Shown here: positions 1 through 5,594 of the stretch, piece by piece | How positions within the stretch are numbered: the stretch's first letter is position 1 | How the letters are laid out: each line of letters begins with the position of its first letter | NCBI GenBank assembly: GCA_030668425.1 | Contig: DAOUTY010000075.1 | Coordinates: 1 to 7,838, forward strand | Origin: Chloroflexota bacterium | Lineage (GTDB): Bacteria; Chloroflexota; Dehalococcoidia; SZUA-161 | DNA length: 7,838 nucleotides | Direction: 5' to 3' | Notes under the pieces: generated by a model | Databases searched by the model: none | Told to the model about the DNA's origin: nothing | What the model saw: only the letters and a program-made list of their open reading frames with translations | Made by a program: the position numbers and the translations under genes

Positions 1-1037
1 ACCTCCGATTTCTCTTCCACCTGCGCGATAATCTTCTCAGCTTGAGCCTTGGCCCTCTCTTCCGCCCTGGCAATGATGACCTCTGCGCGTGCCTCGGCTT
101 TCTCTTCCACCTGCCTGATAATCTTCTCAACGTGGGCTCTGGCCTTCTCATCCGCCCTGGCGATGATGACCTCTGCGCGTGCCTCGGCTTTCTCTTCCAC
201 CTGCCTGATAATCTTCTCAACATGGGCTCTGGCCTTCTCATCCGCCCTGGCAATGATGACCTCTGCGCGTGCCTCGGCTTTCTCTTCCACCTGCCCGATA
301 ATCTTCTCAGCGTGGGCTCTGGCCTTCGCTTCCGCTGCTTTAATGATACCCTGAGCTAATTGTTCCGCACCCGCAAATCTGTCCGGAGAACTCTTCCTGG
401 CTTCTTGTCTGGCAGCGGGCGCTTGTCTCTCTACCTTCTCCTTTATTTCTTTCGCCTTGTCACTTGGCCTGCTCAGGGTGTTCTGTGCTTGCTCTCCATT
501 TCTTCTTATTATTGTTCTCGCTGATTCCTCGGCTTCTTGCCTCGTGTCAAGAATAATTCCAGTGGCTTCCTTATCTGCTGGTCTGCGTACGGCAGCTTCA
601 GGCCCGGACAGCTCCTGCGTTTTGCTTTTTAAAACTACCTCATCACTTACGTGTACCATAGAGGCTTTAGTGGGAAACAGCTCTCGTGCAGACTTCAGCC
701 ACCCGATCTTACGGGTAACTGAGGCTGGAGTGGCAGAAGGTTGCGGCGGGGCTATAATCCCCATGTCTGTAGGGCCATTCGCACTTGGGAGTTCTTCCAT
801 GGTGGGCTTCTCGTATATCTCTACCCAGGCTTGTTTACTGCGATCCCAAACCCACGTGGTTCTGGGTTTAGTCTGCTTTGCGTCTTCCCATCCGAAATTG
901 CCGCTAGATTCAGCTTCCTGTACGGGTTCTACCCCTGTCGTGGTTGCTCCAAGTTCGCTTGGCTGAAGTGCCAATTGGTCTTCTCCCACTACATGATTCG
1001 CTCGCTTGGATGATTTTCGCCAAGTGATAACCGGCAT
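1..1037 (-). CDS. Coiled-coil protein with 15-residue repeats, 3' end outside window
   Basis: I do not recognise this gene. The open frame runs leftward from ATG at 1037-1035 and leaves the window after 345 codons with no stop. AGGAG at 1048-1044 lies 6 nt upstream, and an in-frame TAA two codons before the ATG limits the start to this ATG or the TTG just before it. Residues 1-160 look polar and low in structure, with a Trp-rich patch near 60-75 (TWVWDRSKQAWVEI) and a Pro-rich stretch near 95-105. From about 165 the protein is Ala/Glu/Lys/Arg-rich and helical: one degenerate unit at 165-179, another at 220-234, then seven regular 15-residue units at 235-339 with Ile-Ile at positions 12-13. 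No signal peptide or membrane segment is visible. Similar Ala/Glu/Arg helices occur in ATPase stalk subunits and DivIVA-like proteins, but there is no basis for either assignment. A structural or scaffolding role is inference. Confidence 0.8.
   Translation of the reverse strand, partial: MPVITWRKSSKRANHVVGEDQLALQPSELGATTTGVEPVQEAESSGNFGWEDAKQTKPRTTWVWDRSKQAWVEIYEKPTMEELPSANGPTDMGIIAPPQPSATPASVTRKIGWLKSARELFPTKASMVHVSDEVVLKSKTQELSGPEAAVRRPADKEATGIILDTRQEAEESARTIIRRNGEQAQNTLSRPSDKAKEIKEKVERQAPAARQEARKSSPDRFAGAEQLAQGIIKAAEAKARAHAEKIIGQVEEKAEARAEVIIARADEKARAHVEKIIRQVEEKAEARAEVIIARADEKARAHVEKIIRQVEEKAEARAEVIIARAEERAKAQAEKIIAQVEEKSE
11..340 (-). repeat. 90-bp tandem repeat inside the coiled-coil gene
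   Basis: Units begin at 11, 101, 191 and 281; the fourth decays after about 340. Units 101-190 and 191-280 differ at only two positions (132/222 and 162/252), and both changes are synonymous (His CAC/CAT and Ile ATC/ATT). Each 90-bp unit encodes 30 residues made of two related halves, VEEKAEARAEVIIAR and ADEKARAHVEKIIRQ, so the older protein repeat is 15 residues and the DNA duplication unit is double that. The array may continue beyond the left edge. Confidence 0.92.
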
Positions 1038-1298
1038 CAATTACTCCTGGGATGGACTAGCGGGGCCGCAGTGTCCATCTTAATTCAGCAACCGTATTAA
1101 GCATCCGAGTTCTTCTGTGAGTTCTCATCGGGTCATAAGCTGGAACAACTTGACAAAATAATGCAATCAGGTGTTTCCACGAGGCTGCTCTGTCGATCAT
1201 AGAAGGTAGCACAGCGATGATCCGAATATGAAACAACCATAGATCGCATGCCGCTCTCCCCATAGCAGTGAAGGGAGCAAGAATCGTACATATGACTC

Positions 1299-1326
1299 TG
1301 GGGGACGCTGGAGACAGACGCCCCCA
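1299..1326. other. GC-rich hairpin with GAGA loop
   Basis: GGGGG (1300-1304) pairs with CCCCC (1321-1325), closed outside by T1299-A1326. Inside, CG and CTG pair with CAG and CG around a GAGA loop at 1311-1314, leaving one bulged A on each side (1305 and 1318). An AT-rich tract follows on the plus strand, but it is not a clean T run, so I would not call a terminator. It would lie in the 5' leader if the coiled-coil gene is transcribed from the candidate promoter at 1349-1379. Confidence 0.4.
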
Positions 1327-1348
1327 AGTTAATTTTCATTTTGCCTTT

Positions 1349-1379
1349 ATTTTATCCCTTCCCGTACACTATGTGTCAA
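1349..1379 (-). promoter_or_regulatory. Possible leftward promoter next to the DnaA boxes
   Basis: On the minus strand there is a perfect TTGACA -35 box at 1379-1374. Possible -10 boxes are GATAAA at 1356-1351 (17-nt spacer, 4 of 6 consensus bases) or TAAAAT at 1354-1349 (19-nt spacer, 5 of 6). Transcription would start near 1340 and could serve the coiled-coil gene through a leader of about 300 nt. The weak -10 and long leader make this tentative. The two DnaA boxes sit immediately upstream of the -35 box. Confidence 0.3.
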
Positions 1380-1384
1380 GAGAG

Positions 1385-1405
1385 TTATCCACAAAGTTAT
1401 CCACA
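1385..1405. promoter_or_regulatory. Two tandem perfect DnaA boxes
   Basis: TTATCCACA occurs at 1385-1393 and again at 1397-1405, in the same orientation, as part of an 11-bp direct repeat AGTTATCCACA with a 12-bp period. TTATCCACA matches the strong E. coli-type DnaA box consensus TTATNCACA at every position. An AT-rich stretch lies about 30 bp to the left. Only looser matches are seen elsewhere in the gap. The pair could be part of a replication origin, a DnaA titration site, or a DnaA-controlled promoter; dnaA, dnaN and parAB are not in the window. Confidence 0.75.
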
Positions 1406-1724
1406 GAAGACTCATTTTATTGCCCCTGTCGTTTCTATGACTCTCGCGGGCAATCCTTGTGTAACAAGCATAATGAGGCTGGATGGATGGCTGTCCGCAG
1501 CAGGATTGCCGCTTAGATGAGCGCGCTTTTGGGAACACCTTGCATGCGAGTCGGTATCCGGCATCTCTATGCAGCAACTTCCCCTGTTCATGACTAAATA
1601 TCTGGCAATCTAGCTGGGAAGCATTGGGTTGTATTGAGGAATCGATGCGATATTGTGCCTTGCAGGAAGCTGTCGAATTGTAAGGGGCCAAAACTGGAGA
1701 AATGCAAGGTGGGAAGCGGAGCAA

Positions 1725-1801
1725 TGGCGACCCCGATGGGATTCGAACCCACGATCTTCGGCGTGACAGGCCGATATGTTAGACCACTACACTACGGGGC
1801 C
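1725..1801 (-). tRNA. tRNA-Asp (GTC), CCA encoded
   Basis: Read on the minus strand from 1801, the 7-bp acceptor stem is GGCCCCG with CGGGGTC (one G-T pair). A 4-bp D stem follows, then anticodon stem TCGGC/GCCGA around the loop CTGTCAC, whose centre is anticodon GTC (Asp). The variable loop has 5 nt, and the T arm is GTGGG-TTCGAAT-CCCAT. The discriminator base is G at 1728 and the 3' CCA is encoded at 1727-1725. The mature length is 77 nt. A strong promoter sits just upstream. No copy of the tRNA 3' end is seen elsewhere in the window, so there is no sign of integration at this tRNA. Confidence 0.97.
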
Positions 1802-1826
1802 GCGAAATCAACTGAATCCTGTGCAG

Positions 1827-1856
1827 ATTGTATCAAGTCGCCTTTCGTTTTGTCAA
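1827..1856 (-). promoter_or_regulatory. Promoter of tRNA-Asp
   Basis: On the minus strand, TTGACA (1856-1851) is followed after 18 nt by TACAAT (1832-1827). Initiation near 1820 would leave a leader of about 19 nt before the tRNA 5' end at 1801. The -35 is perfect and the -10 matches 5 of 6 consensus bases, as expected for a strongly expressed tRNA gene. Confidence 0.75.
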
Positions 1857-1884
1857 GCTGCGTGATCGAAGGCATCCGATATCG

Positions 1885-1913
1885 TTGACAATAAGGCCGC
1901 CTGCTGCTAGAAT
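1885..1913 (+). promoter_or_regulatory. Promoter of the iscRSU operon
   Basis: TTGACA (1885-1890), a 17-nt spacer and TAGAAT (1908-1913) with a preceding TGC give a near-consensus sigma70-type promoter. Predicted initiation is near 1920, leaving about 40 nt of leader before the iscR start. It is divergent from the tRNA-Asp promoter, and the two -35 boxes are 28 bp apart. Confidence 0.78.
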
Positions 1914-1936
1914 CCCTACTGGATTACTGGGAATTA
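1911..1936. promoter_or_regulatory. Possible IscR operator over the start site
   Basis: TACTGG occurs twice (1917-1922 and 1925-1930) in direct orientation with an 8-bp period. The flanks form an imperfect inverted repeat: AATCCC at 1911-1916 against GGGAATT near 1929-1935. It overlaps the predicted transcription start, where an autorepressor would bind. Rrf2 regulators commonly bind their own promoters, but this does not clearly match the E. coli IscR motif, so assignment to IscR is inference from position. Confidence 0.28.
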
Positions 1937-1958
1937 TCTCGGCACAGGGATTTTCGGT

Positions 1959-2387
1959 TTGAAGTTCTCAAGCAGGTCACATTACGGTCTACGGGCGATG
2001 GTGAGCCTGGCACGTAGTTATCCCGGCAGGCCAGTGCCACTGGCGGATATTGCCAGGGCAGAGAACATATCATTGAGCTACCTGGAGCAACTTATGGCCA
2101 GCTTGCGCAAAGCAGGCCTGGTGGAGAGCACTCGGGGGGTTCATGGAGGCTATCAACTGGCCGCTGACCCGGCCTTGGTGACTGTGGGCCAGGTGTTTCG
2201 TGCCCTGGAGGGGCCCATTGCCCTTGCTGAGTGCGCCTCGGAGGTGGAAAAACCTGGTTCCTGCAAGAGAGAGATGGATTGTCCCTCAAAGACCTTCTGG
2301 GAGAATATGCGCAATAACATTGCTCAGGTACTCGATGCAACTACCCTTGCGGACCTGTCTCATAGCGGCGAAGTGAGAGTCCGCTAA
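1959..2387 (+). CDS. iscR: Rrf2-family transcriptional regulator, IscR-like
   Basis: DNA-binding regulator of Fe-S cluster assembly genes, 142 residues. It starts at TTG 1959; AGGGA at 1946-1950 lies 8 nt upstream, and the resulting N-terminus MKFSSRSHYGLRAM is the typical Rrf2 opening. A winged helix-turn-helix spans about residues 1-70, with the recognition helix near 38-52 (NISLSYLEQLMASLRKAGLV) and the wing STRGVHGGYQLA at 57-68. Cys92, Cys102 and Cys108 form the cluster-binding loop; E. coli IscR has Cys92, Cys98, Cys104 and His107. Here the first spacing is longer (C-x9-C-x5-C) and Lys111 stands at the place corresponding to His107. It is the first gene of an operon with iscS (23-bp gap) and iscU, which supports IscR over other Rrf2 members such as CymR or NsrR. 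Autoregulation sensed through a bound cluster is expected from the family, not shown. Confidence 0.87.
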   Translation: MKFSSRSHYGLRAMVSLARSYPGRPVPLADIARAENISLSYLEQLMASLRKAGLVESTRGVHGGYQLAADPALVTVGQVFRALEGPIALAECASEVEKPGSCKREMDCPSKTFWENMRNNIAQVLDATTLADLSHSGEVRVR

Positions 2388-2410
2388 TTGCTCGTTTGGA
2401 GATGAGATAA

Positions 2411-3616
2411 GTGGAACGAAAAACAGTATATATGGACCATGCAGCAACAACCCCCGTGCATCCCAGTGTTCTGGAGGCGATGCTCCCCTATTTCAGCCGT
2501 AGCTATGGCAATCCCTCCGGCATTTATGGCATAGGCCAGGAAGCGCGCAAGGCGGCTGATGAAGCGAGGGCAACCGTGTCTTCGATATTGGGATGCAGGC
2601 CGAGCGAGGTAATTTTCACCAGCGGAGGCACCGAGTCGGATAACGCCGCACTGAAAGGGGCTGCCTTTGCTCTAAAGGAAGAAGGCAATCATATCATCAC
2701 CTCAACGATTGAGCATCATGCTGTGCTCAACACTTGCCAATATCTGGAGAAAGTTGGCTTTGAAGTTACTTACCTGTCGGTAGACCAGTTCGGGATGGTT
2801 AATATCGAGGATCTCGAAAAGGCTATAACCGATAAGACTGTTTTGATCAGTATTATGCTGGCTAATAACGAGATTGGGACAATTGAGCCTGTGTCTGAGT
2901 TCGCCAAGTCGGCCAAAGCCAATGCCGAACATAGTAGAATTTTGTTCCATACCGATGCTGTTCAAGGCGCCAGCGTGCTTGATCTGGATGTGGATAAGCT
3001 TGGTGTGGATATGCTGAGTCTGTCAGCTCATAAGTTCCATGGCCCCAAGGGAATGGGTGTTCTCTACCTTAGGGAGGGGACCCGATTCATACCGCAGCAG
3101 ACAGGTGGGGCTCAGGAGGGTAACCGCAGGGCAGGGACGGAGAATGTCGCTGGCATCGTGGGAACTGCGGCTGCCCTCAGACTGGCTGCTGAGAACAGGG
3201 AAGCTAGCAGCCGACATTGCCAAAGGTTGCGGGATCGCCTTATCGAGGGAATTCTTACTCGGATAGAAGACACTTATCTGAATGGGCACCCGACATTGCG
3301 GCTGCCTAACAATGCGAACATATCTTTCCGGTATGTGGAAGGGGAAGCTATCTTGCTCAATCTGGATTTGCAGGGCGTGTCTGCGTCGAGTGGCAGCGCA
3401 TGTACAGCAGGCACTGAGGAACCTTCTCATGTTCTCCTCGCCACAGGAATTTCCCCCGAGATGGCACATAGCAGCTTGCGCTTCTCAGTAGGTCCTGCCA
3501 ATACCGATGATGAGATTGAATATGTACTTTCTGTACTGCCGGGTATAGTTGAGAGGTTGAGGGCGATGTCACCCCTGGTGGCCGCAAGAGAACGGAATGG
3601 GGGAAACGATGTATAG
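2411..3616 (+). CDS. iscS: Cysteine desulfurase IscS/NifS
   Basis: PLP-dependent cytosolic enzyme that removes sulfur from cysteine, giving alanine and an enzyme-bound persulfide that is passed to the scaffold IscU. It has 401 residues, normal for the class V aminotransferase fold. The start is GTG 2411 with GGAG at 2398-2401; the N-terminus YMDHAATTPVHPSV is typical. Visible active-site residues are His103 in EHHAV stacking on PLP, Asp182 and Gln185 in HTDAVQ, and Lys208 in LSAHKFHGPKG as the Schiff-base lysine. Cys331, in the loop SSGSACTAGTEEPSHVL, is the persulfide-bearing residue. The loop is of the long group I (IscS/NifS) type rather than SufS. It lies 23 bp after iscR and overlaps iscU by 8 bp, so translation is probably coupled. 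NifS is the nearest alternative name; no nif genes are nearby. Confidence 0.95.
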   Translation: MERKTVYMDHAATTPVHPSVLEAMLPYFSRSYGNPSGIYGIGQEARKAADEARATVSSILGCRPSEVIFTSGGTESDNAALKGAAFALKEEGNHIITSTIEHHAVLNTCQYLEKVGFEVTYLSVDQFGMVNIEDLEKAITDKTVLISIMLANNEIGTIEPVSEFAKSAKANAEHSRILFHTDAVQGASVLDLDVDKLGVDMLSLSAHKFHGPKGMGVLYLREGTRFIPQQTGGAQEGNRRAGTENVAGIVGTAAALRLAAENREASSRHCQRLRDRLIEGILTRIEDTYLNGHPTLRLPNNANISFRYVEGEAILLNLDLQGVSASSGSACTAGTEEPSHVLLATGISPEMAHSSLRFSVGPANTDDEIEYVLSVLPGIVERLRAMSPLVAARERNGGNDV

Positions 3617-4070
3617 CGACCTTGTTTTGGAGCATTTTTCGAATCCTCGCAATGTTGGCTCCATACCTGATGCTGACGGTGTGGGTTTGATCGGAAGCTC
3701 CATTTGTGGGGATATGATCAAGATATTCATCAAAGTCAAGGATAACCGCATCGGCGATATCAGGTTTCAGACCTTCGGCTGTGGTGCGGCTATTGCTACA
3801 TCGAGCATGATCACTGAGATGGTCAAGGGCAAGACTATGGAGGAGGCACGCGGAGTGACCAATGAGGCGGTTGCCGAGGCATTGGGCGGCCTCCCCCCGG
3901 GCAAGATGCACTGCTCCAACCTTGCTGCTGACGCTATGAACAAGGCGCTGGATGACTATGAGGGCAAAGGCCCGCGCAAAAGCAGGAAACCTTTGATCGA
4001 TAAGGGCTTTGGGGTGCGAGGTGGACGGGAGATGCCATCGGAGGAAATGAAGCGTCCACCTGAGCGTTGA
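3609..4070 (+). CDS. iscU: Fe-S cluster assembly scaffold IscU (NifU N-terminal type)
   Basis: Scaffold on which [2Fe-2S] clusters are built from IscS-derived sulfur before transfer to apoproteins; 153 residues. ATG 3609 is preferred over the in-frame ATG at 3597 because the family nearly always begins MYS and a G-rich site (3599-3604) lies just upstream. The 3609 start overlaps the iscS end by 8 bp. Ligands are Cys33 and Asp35 (SSICGDMIK), Cys58 (FGCGAAIATSS) and His101-Cys102 (KMHCSNLAADA), a complete set. LPPGK at 95-99 corresponds to the LPPVK site by which HscA recognises E. coli IscU. After the normal end of the fold (near DDYEGK, 115-120) comes a basic, Pro-containing tail of about 35 residues. 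It is too short and lacks the Cys residues for the NifU ferredoxin or C-terminal domains. No hscBA, iscA or fdx gene follows. Confidence 0.94.
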   Translation: MYSDLVLEHFSNPRNVGSIPDADGVGLIGSSICGDMIKIFIKVKDNRIGDIRFQTFGCGAAIATSSMITEMVKGKTMEEARGVTNEAVAEALGGLPPGKMHCSNLAADAMNKALDDYEGKGPRKSRKPLIDKGFGVRGGREMPSEEMKRPPER

Positions 4071-4087
4071 TGCTCGTTGCGTCCCAG

Positions 4088-4108
4088 CTATAGGACTCCT
4101 CCTAGTAG
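4088..4108 (+). other. Weak stem-loop after iscU
   Basis: CTATAGGA (4088-4095) pairs with TCCTA and TAG (4100-4108) through one bulged G (4105), with a CTCC loop. It is the only hairpin I see soon after the iscU stop at 4070. There is no T run behind it, so it is a poor rho-independent terminator, though it might stabilise the operon's 3' end. Confidence 0.25.
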
Positions 4109-4190
4109 TAAAGTGTCTTTCGCTTTCCGGCCTTGCTTTGGTGTGACAACAGGAGTTAGCTGAAAGCTCGATCACTCCCCTTCAAGGAAC

Positions 4191-4204
4191 CACTCAAGTG
4201 AGTG
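4191..4204. promoter_or_regulatory. 14-bp palindrome, possible operator
   Basis: CACTCA-AG-TGAGTG is a perfect 6-bp inverted repeat around a 2-bp centre. The centre is too small for a stable RNA hairpin, so a dimeric DNA-binding protein is the more natural reading. It lies about 20 bp upstream of a weak candidate promoter for the CoA-transferase operon. The rest of the iscU-to-4358 gap (288 bp) shows no credible gene. Confidence 0.25.
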
Positions 4205-4222
4205 CAGCTTCTTGTTCCAGGG

Positions 4223-4251
4223 TTGCTCAGGCAATGGAATTCGGTCATAAT
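4223..4251 (+). promoter_or_regulatory. Possible promoter of the CoA-transferase operon
   Basis: TTGCTC (4223-4228), a 17-nt spacer and CATAAT (4246-4251). The -10 matches 5 of 6 consensus bases but the -35 only 3. It would give a leader of about 100 nt before the GTG at 4359. A perfect TTGACA at 4319-4324 lies closer to the gene but has no -10 at a usable distance. Confidence 0.3.
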
Positions 4252-4358
4252 ATCGAGGTTGTCGCACGATGGATTGAGTTCTAAAGAAATAGTTACATCC
4301 GGCTACTAAAGCTGTATTTTGACAAAGCAAGTAAGGTAGCTGGTTGGAGGTTTGACAA

Positions 4359-5570
4359 GTGGCAGAACAGGCGCTTTCGGGACTGAAGGTAGTGGAATAT
4401 GGCAGCTTCATTTCTGCGCCCTATTGCACAAAGCTGATGGCCGATCTTGGTGCCGAGGTGATAAAGATTGAGGAGCCGGGGCTGGGCGACGAGTCCAGGC
4501 GCTACGGGCCTTTTCCCGATGATATTTCTCATCCTGAACGAAGTGGGCTTTTCCTCTATCTAAATGGAAACAAGCTGGGCACTACCCTGAACGTCAAAAC
4601 GCGGACGGGGCAAAAAATCCTGAAAGAGCTGCTAAAGGACGCAGATGTTTTTGTTGAGAGTAATCCGCCTAAGAAGATGGCTGACTTAAAGCTTGACTAC
4701 GCTGCGTTGGGGGAATTAAATCCTCGTCTTATAGTTACCTCGATTACTCCGTTTGGGCAGACAGGGCCCTACAGAGACTATAAAGGTTATGCGATCAATA
4801 CTGCTGCGCTCGGTGGACAGAGCATGCGCACCGGGGAACCTGACCGGGAGCCTTTGGCACCGGCGCTTTCGCAGAGTCATTACCAGAGCGGCGCTATGGG
4901 GTCTGCGTCGACATTTGGCGCTCTGTTTTCCCGGATGTCCACGGGAATGGGGCAGCATGTCGATATATCGGAGGCTGAGGTGTGGGCTACTATTCATCTT
5001 GGCCACGGCGTACATTTGGGTGTTTTCGAGGGACGGAAGAGTATCAGGGCAGGGCATCGTACGATCAGTGTCTATCCCTGGTGCATACTGCCCTGCAAAG
5101 ATGGCTACATGTGTCTGATTGCTATTCAAGGTTATCAGTGGAAGAGATTCCTGGAGGCCATGGGAAGTCCGGAATGGATGGGTGATCCCAGGTTCAGAGA
5201 TCGAATTGTGATGGCATTCGAGCATGCTGATGAAGTCGATTCCTTGGTGGAAGCCTGGCTGATAGAGCACACGAAGGAAGAGATTTTTGAAATGTGCCGG
5301 CAGGGACAGATAACATTTGCCCCGGTGAGAAACCTGGCCGAGGTTGCGCATAACCCTCACTTCGAGGAACGGAAATATTTTGTGGAGATGGACCGGCGCT
5401 ATGCAGGTACGCTGAAGTATCCGGGGGCACCTTACAAACTTTCGGAGACCCCGTGGCAACTGGAGCGCCCAGCCCCTTTGCTGGGGGAGCACAATGAGGA
5501 GATTTACTGTGGCCGCCTGGGGTACTCTAAGGAAGATTTAGTGAGGATGCGAAGAGGCGGAATTATCTAA
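4359..5570 (+). CDS. CaiB/BaiF-family (class III) CoA-transferase homologue lacking the catalytic Asp
   Basis: Class III CoA-transferases move CoA between two carboxylic acids through an Asp-bound anhydride/thioester; the substrate here is unknown. It has 403 residues, the usual length. The start is GTG 4359 with GGAGG at 4346-4350, 8 nt away. Family landmarks are LSGLKVVEYG (6-15), LMADLGAEVIKIE (26-38), NPRLIVTSITPFGQTGPY (121-138), STGMGQHVDIS (194-204), the small-domain segment FAPVRNLAEVAHNPHFEER (320-338) and APLLGEHNEEIY (372-383). Counting back from the STG of STGMGQ, position 174 should be the catalytic Asp of Frc/CaiB, but it is His (codon 4878-4880, context LSQSHYQSG). It is probably either a non-catalytic partner of the next gene product or a variant with altered chemistry. 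The downstream paralogue begins 24 bp later and keeps Asp, which favours a heteromer. Confidence 0.88.
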   Translation: MAEQALSGLKVVEYGSFISAPYCTKLMADLGAEVIKIEEPGLGDESRRYGPFPDDISHPERSGLFLYLNGNKLGTTLNVKTRTGQKILKELLKDADVFVESNPPKKMADLKLDYAALGELNPRLIVTSITPFGQTGPYRDYKGYAINTAALGGQSMRTGEPDREPLAPALSQSHYQSGAMGSASTFGALFSRMSTGMGQHVDISEAEVWATIHLGHGVHLGVFEGRKSIRAGHRTISVYPWCILPCKDGYMCLIAIQGYQWKRFLEAMGSPEWMGDPRFRDRIVMAFEHADEVDSLVEAWLIEHTKEEIFEMCRQGQITFAPVRNLAEVAHNPHFEERKYFVEMDRRYAGTLKYPGAPYKLSETPWQLERPAPLLGEHNEEIYCGRLGYSKEDLVRMRRGGII

Positions 5571-5594
5571 TGCAGACAAGGGAGAAGCATTGAG

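Larger units (their letters stand above)
1038..1724. other. Gene-free intergenic region of 687 bp
   Basis: No reading frame here looks like a protein; the possible short frames on both strands have no recognisable composition and run through obvious DNA sites. The stretch holds the ribosome binding site of the leftward coiled-coil gene (1044-1048), a GC-rich hairpin (1299-1326), an AT-rich tract (about 1327-1357), two DnaA boxes (1385-1405), a 13-bp palindrome CTTGT-GTA-ACAAG (1456-1468), and a 7-bp inverted repeat (CCTTGCA 1658-1664 with TGCAAGG 1703-1709) downstream of the tRNA. No T-tract terminator is seen for the tRNA. I recognise no SRP RNA, 6S RNA, RNase P RNA or tmRNA motif. Confidence 0.6.

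Noticed and set aside
42..359. Open frames on the plus strand through the 90-bp repeats
   Set aside because: They are shadows of the leftward repeat gene: a 90-bp period is a multiple of three, so any frame lacking a stop in one unit stays open through all. The minus frame has the good start site, the coiled-coil logic and synonymous-only differences.
457..966. Plus-strand 169-codon open frame
   Set aside because: Antisense to the leftward gene, with Ser/Cys-rich composition, no family resemblance and no good ribosome binding site.
1150..1178. TTGACA at 1150-1155 on the plus strand as a promoter
   Set aside because: No acceptable -10 box at 16-19 nt and no gene downstream on that strand before the oppositely oriented tRNA.
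1268..1516. Plus-strand 82-codon frame across the hairpin and DnaA boxes
   Set aside because: No family resemblance, no upstream promoter, and it runs through the GC hairpin, AT tract and DnaA boxes, which look like DNA sites.
1347..1724. Minus-strand 125-codon frame with LWITLWITL
   Set aside because: The repeated peptide is just the translation of the two DnaA boxes; the rest has no protein-like composition.
1725..1801. tRNA-Asp as an integration (att) site
   Set aside because: No repeat of the tRNA 3' end and no integrase gene is visible within the window.
1634..1888. Plus-strand frame containing MATPMGFEPTIFGVTG
   Set aside because: This is the well-known false protein made by translating the antisense of a tRNA gene; it covers tRNA-Asp and its promoter.
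4172..4411. Minus-strand 79-codon frame with a somewhat protein-like end (RYYDRIPLPEQPWNKKLHSL)
   Set aside because: Its start lies inside the CoA-transferase gene and nothing recognisable matches. It might be a relic of a lost gene, but the evidence is too thin to annotate.
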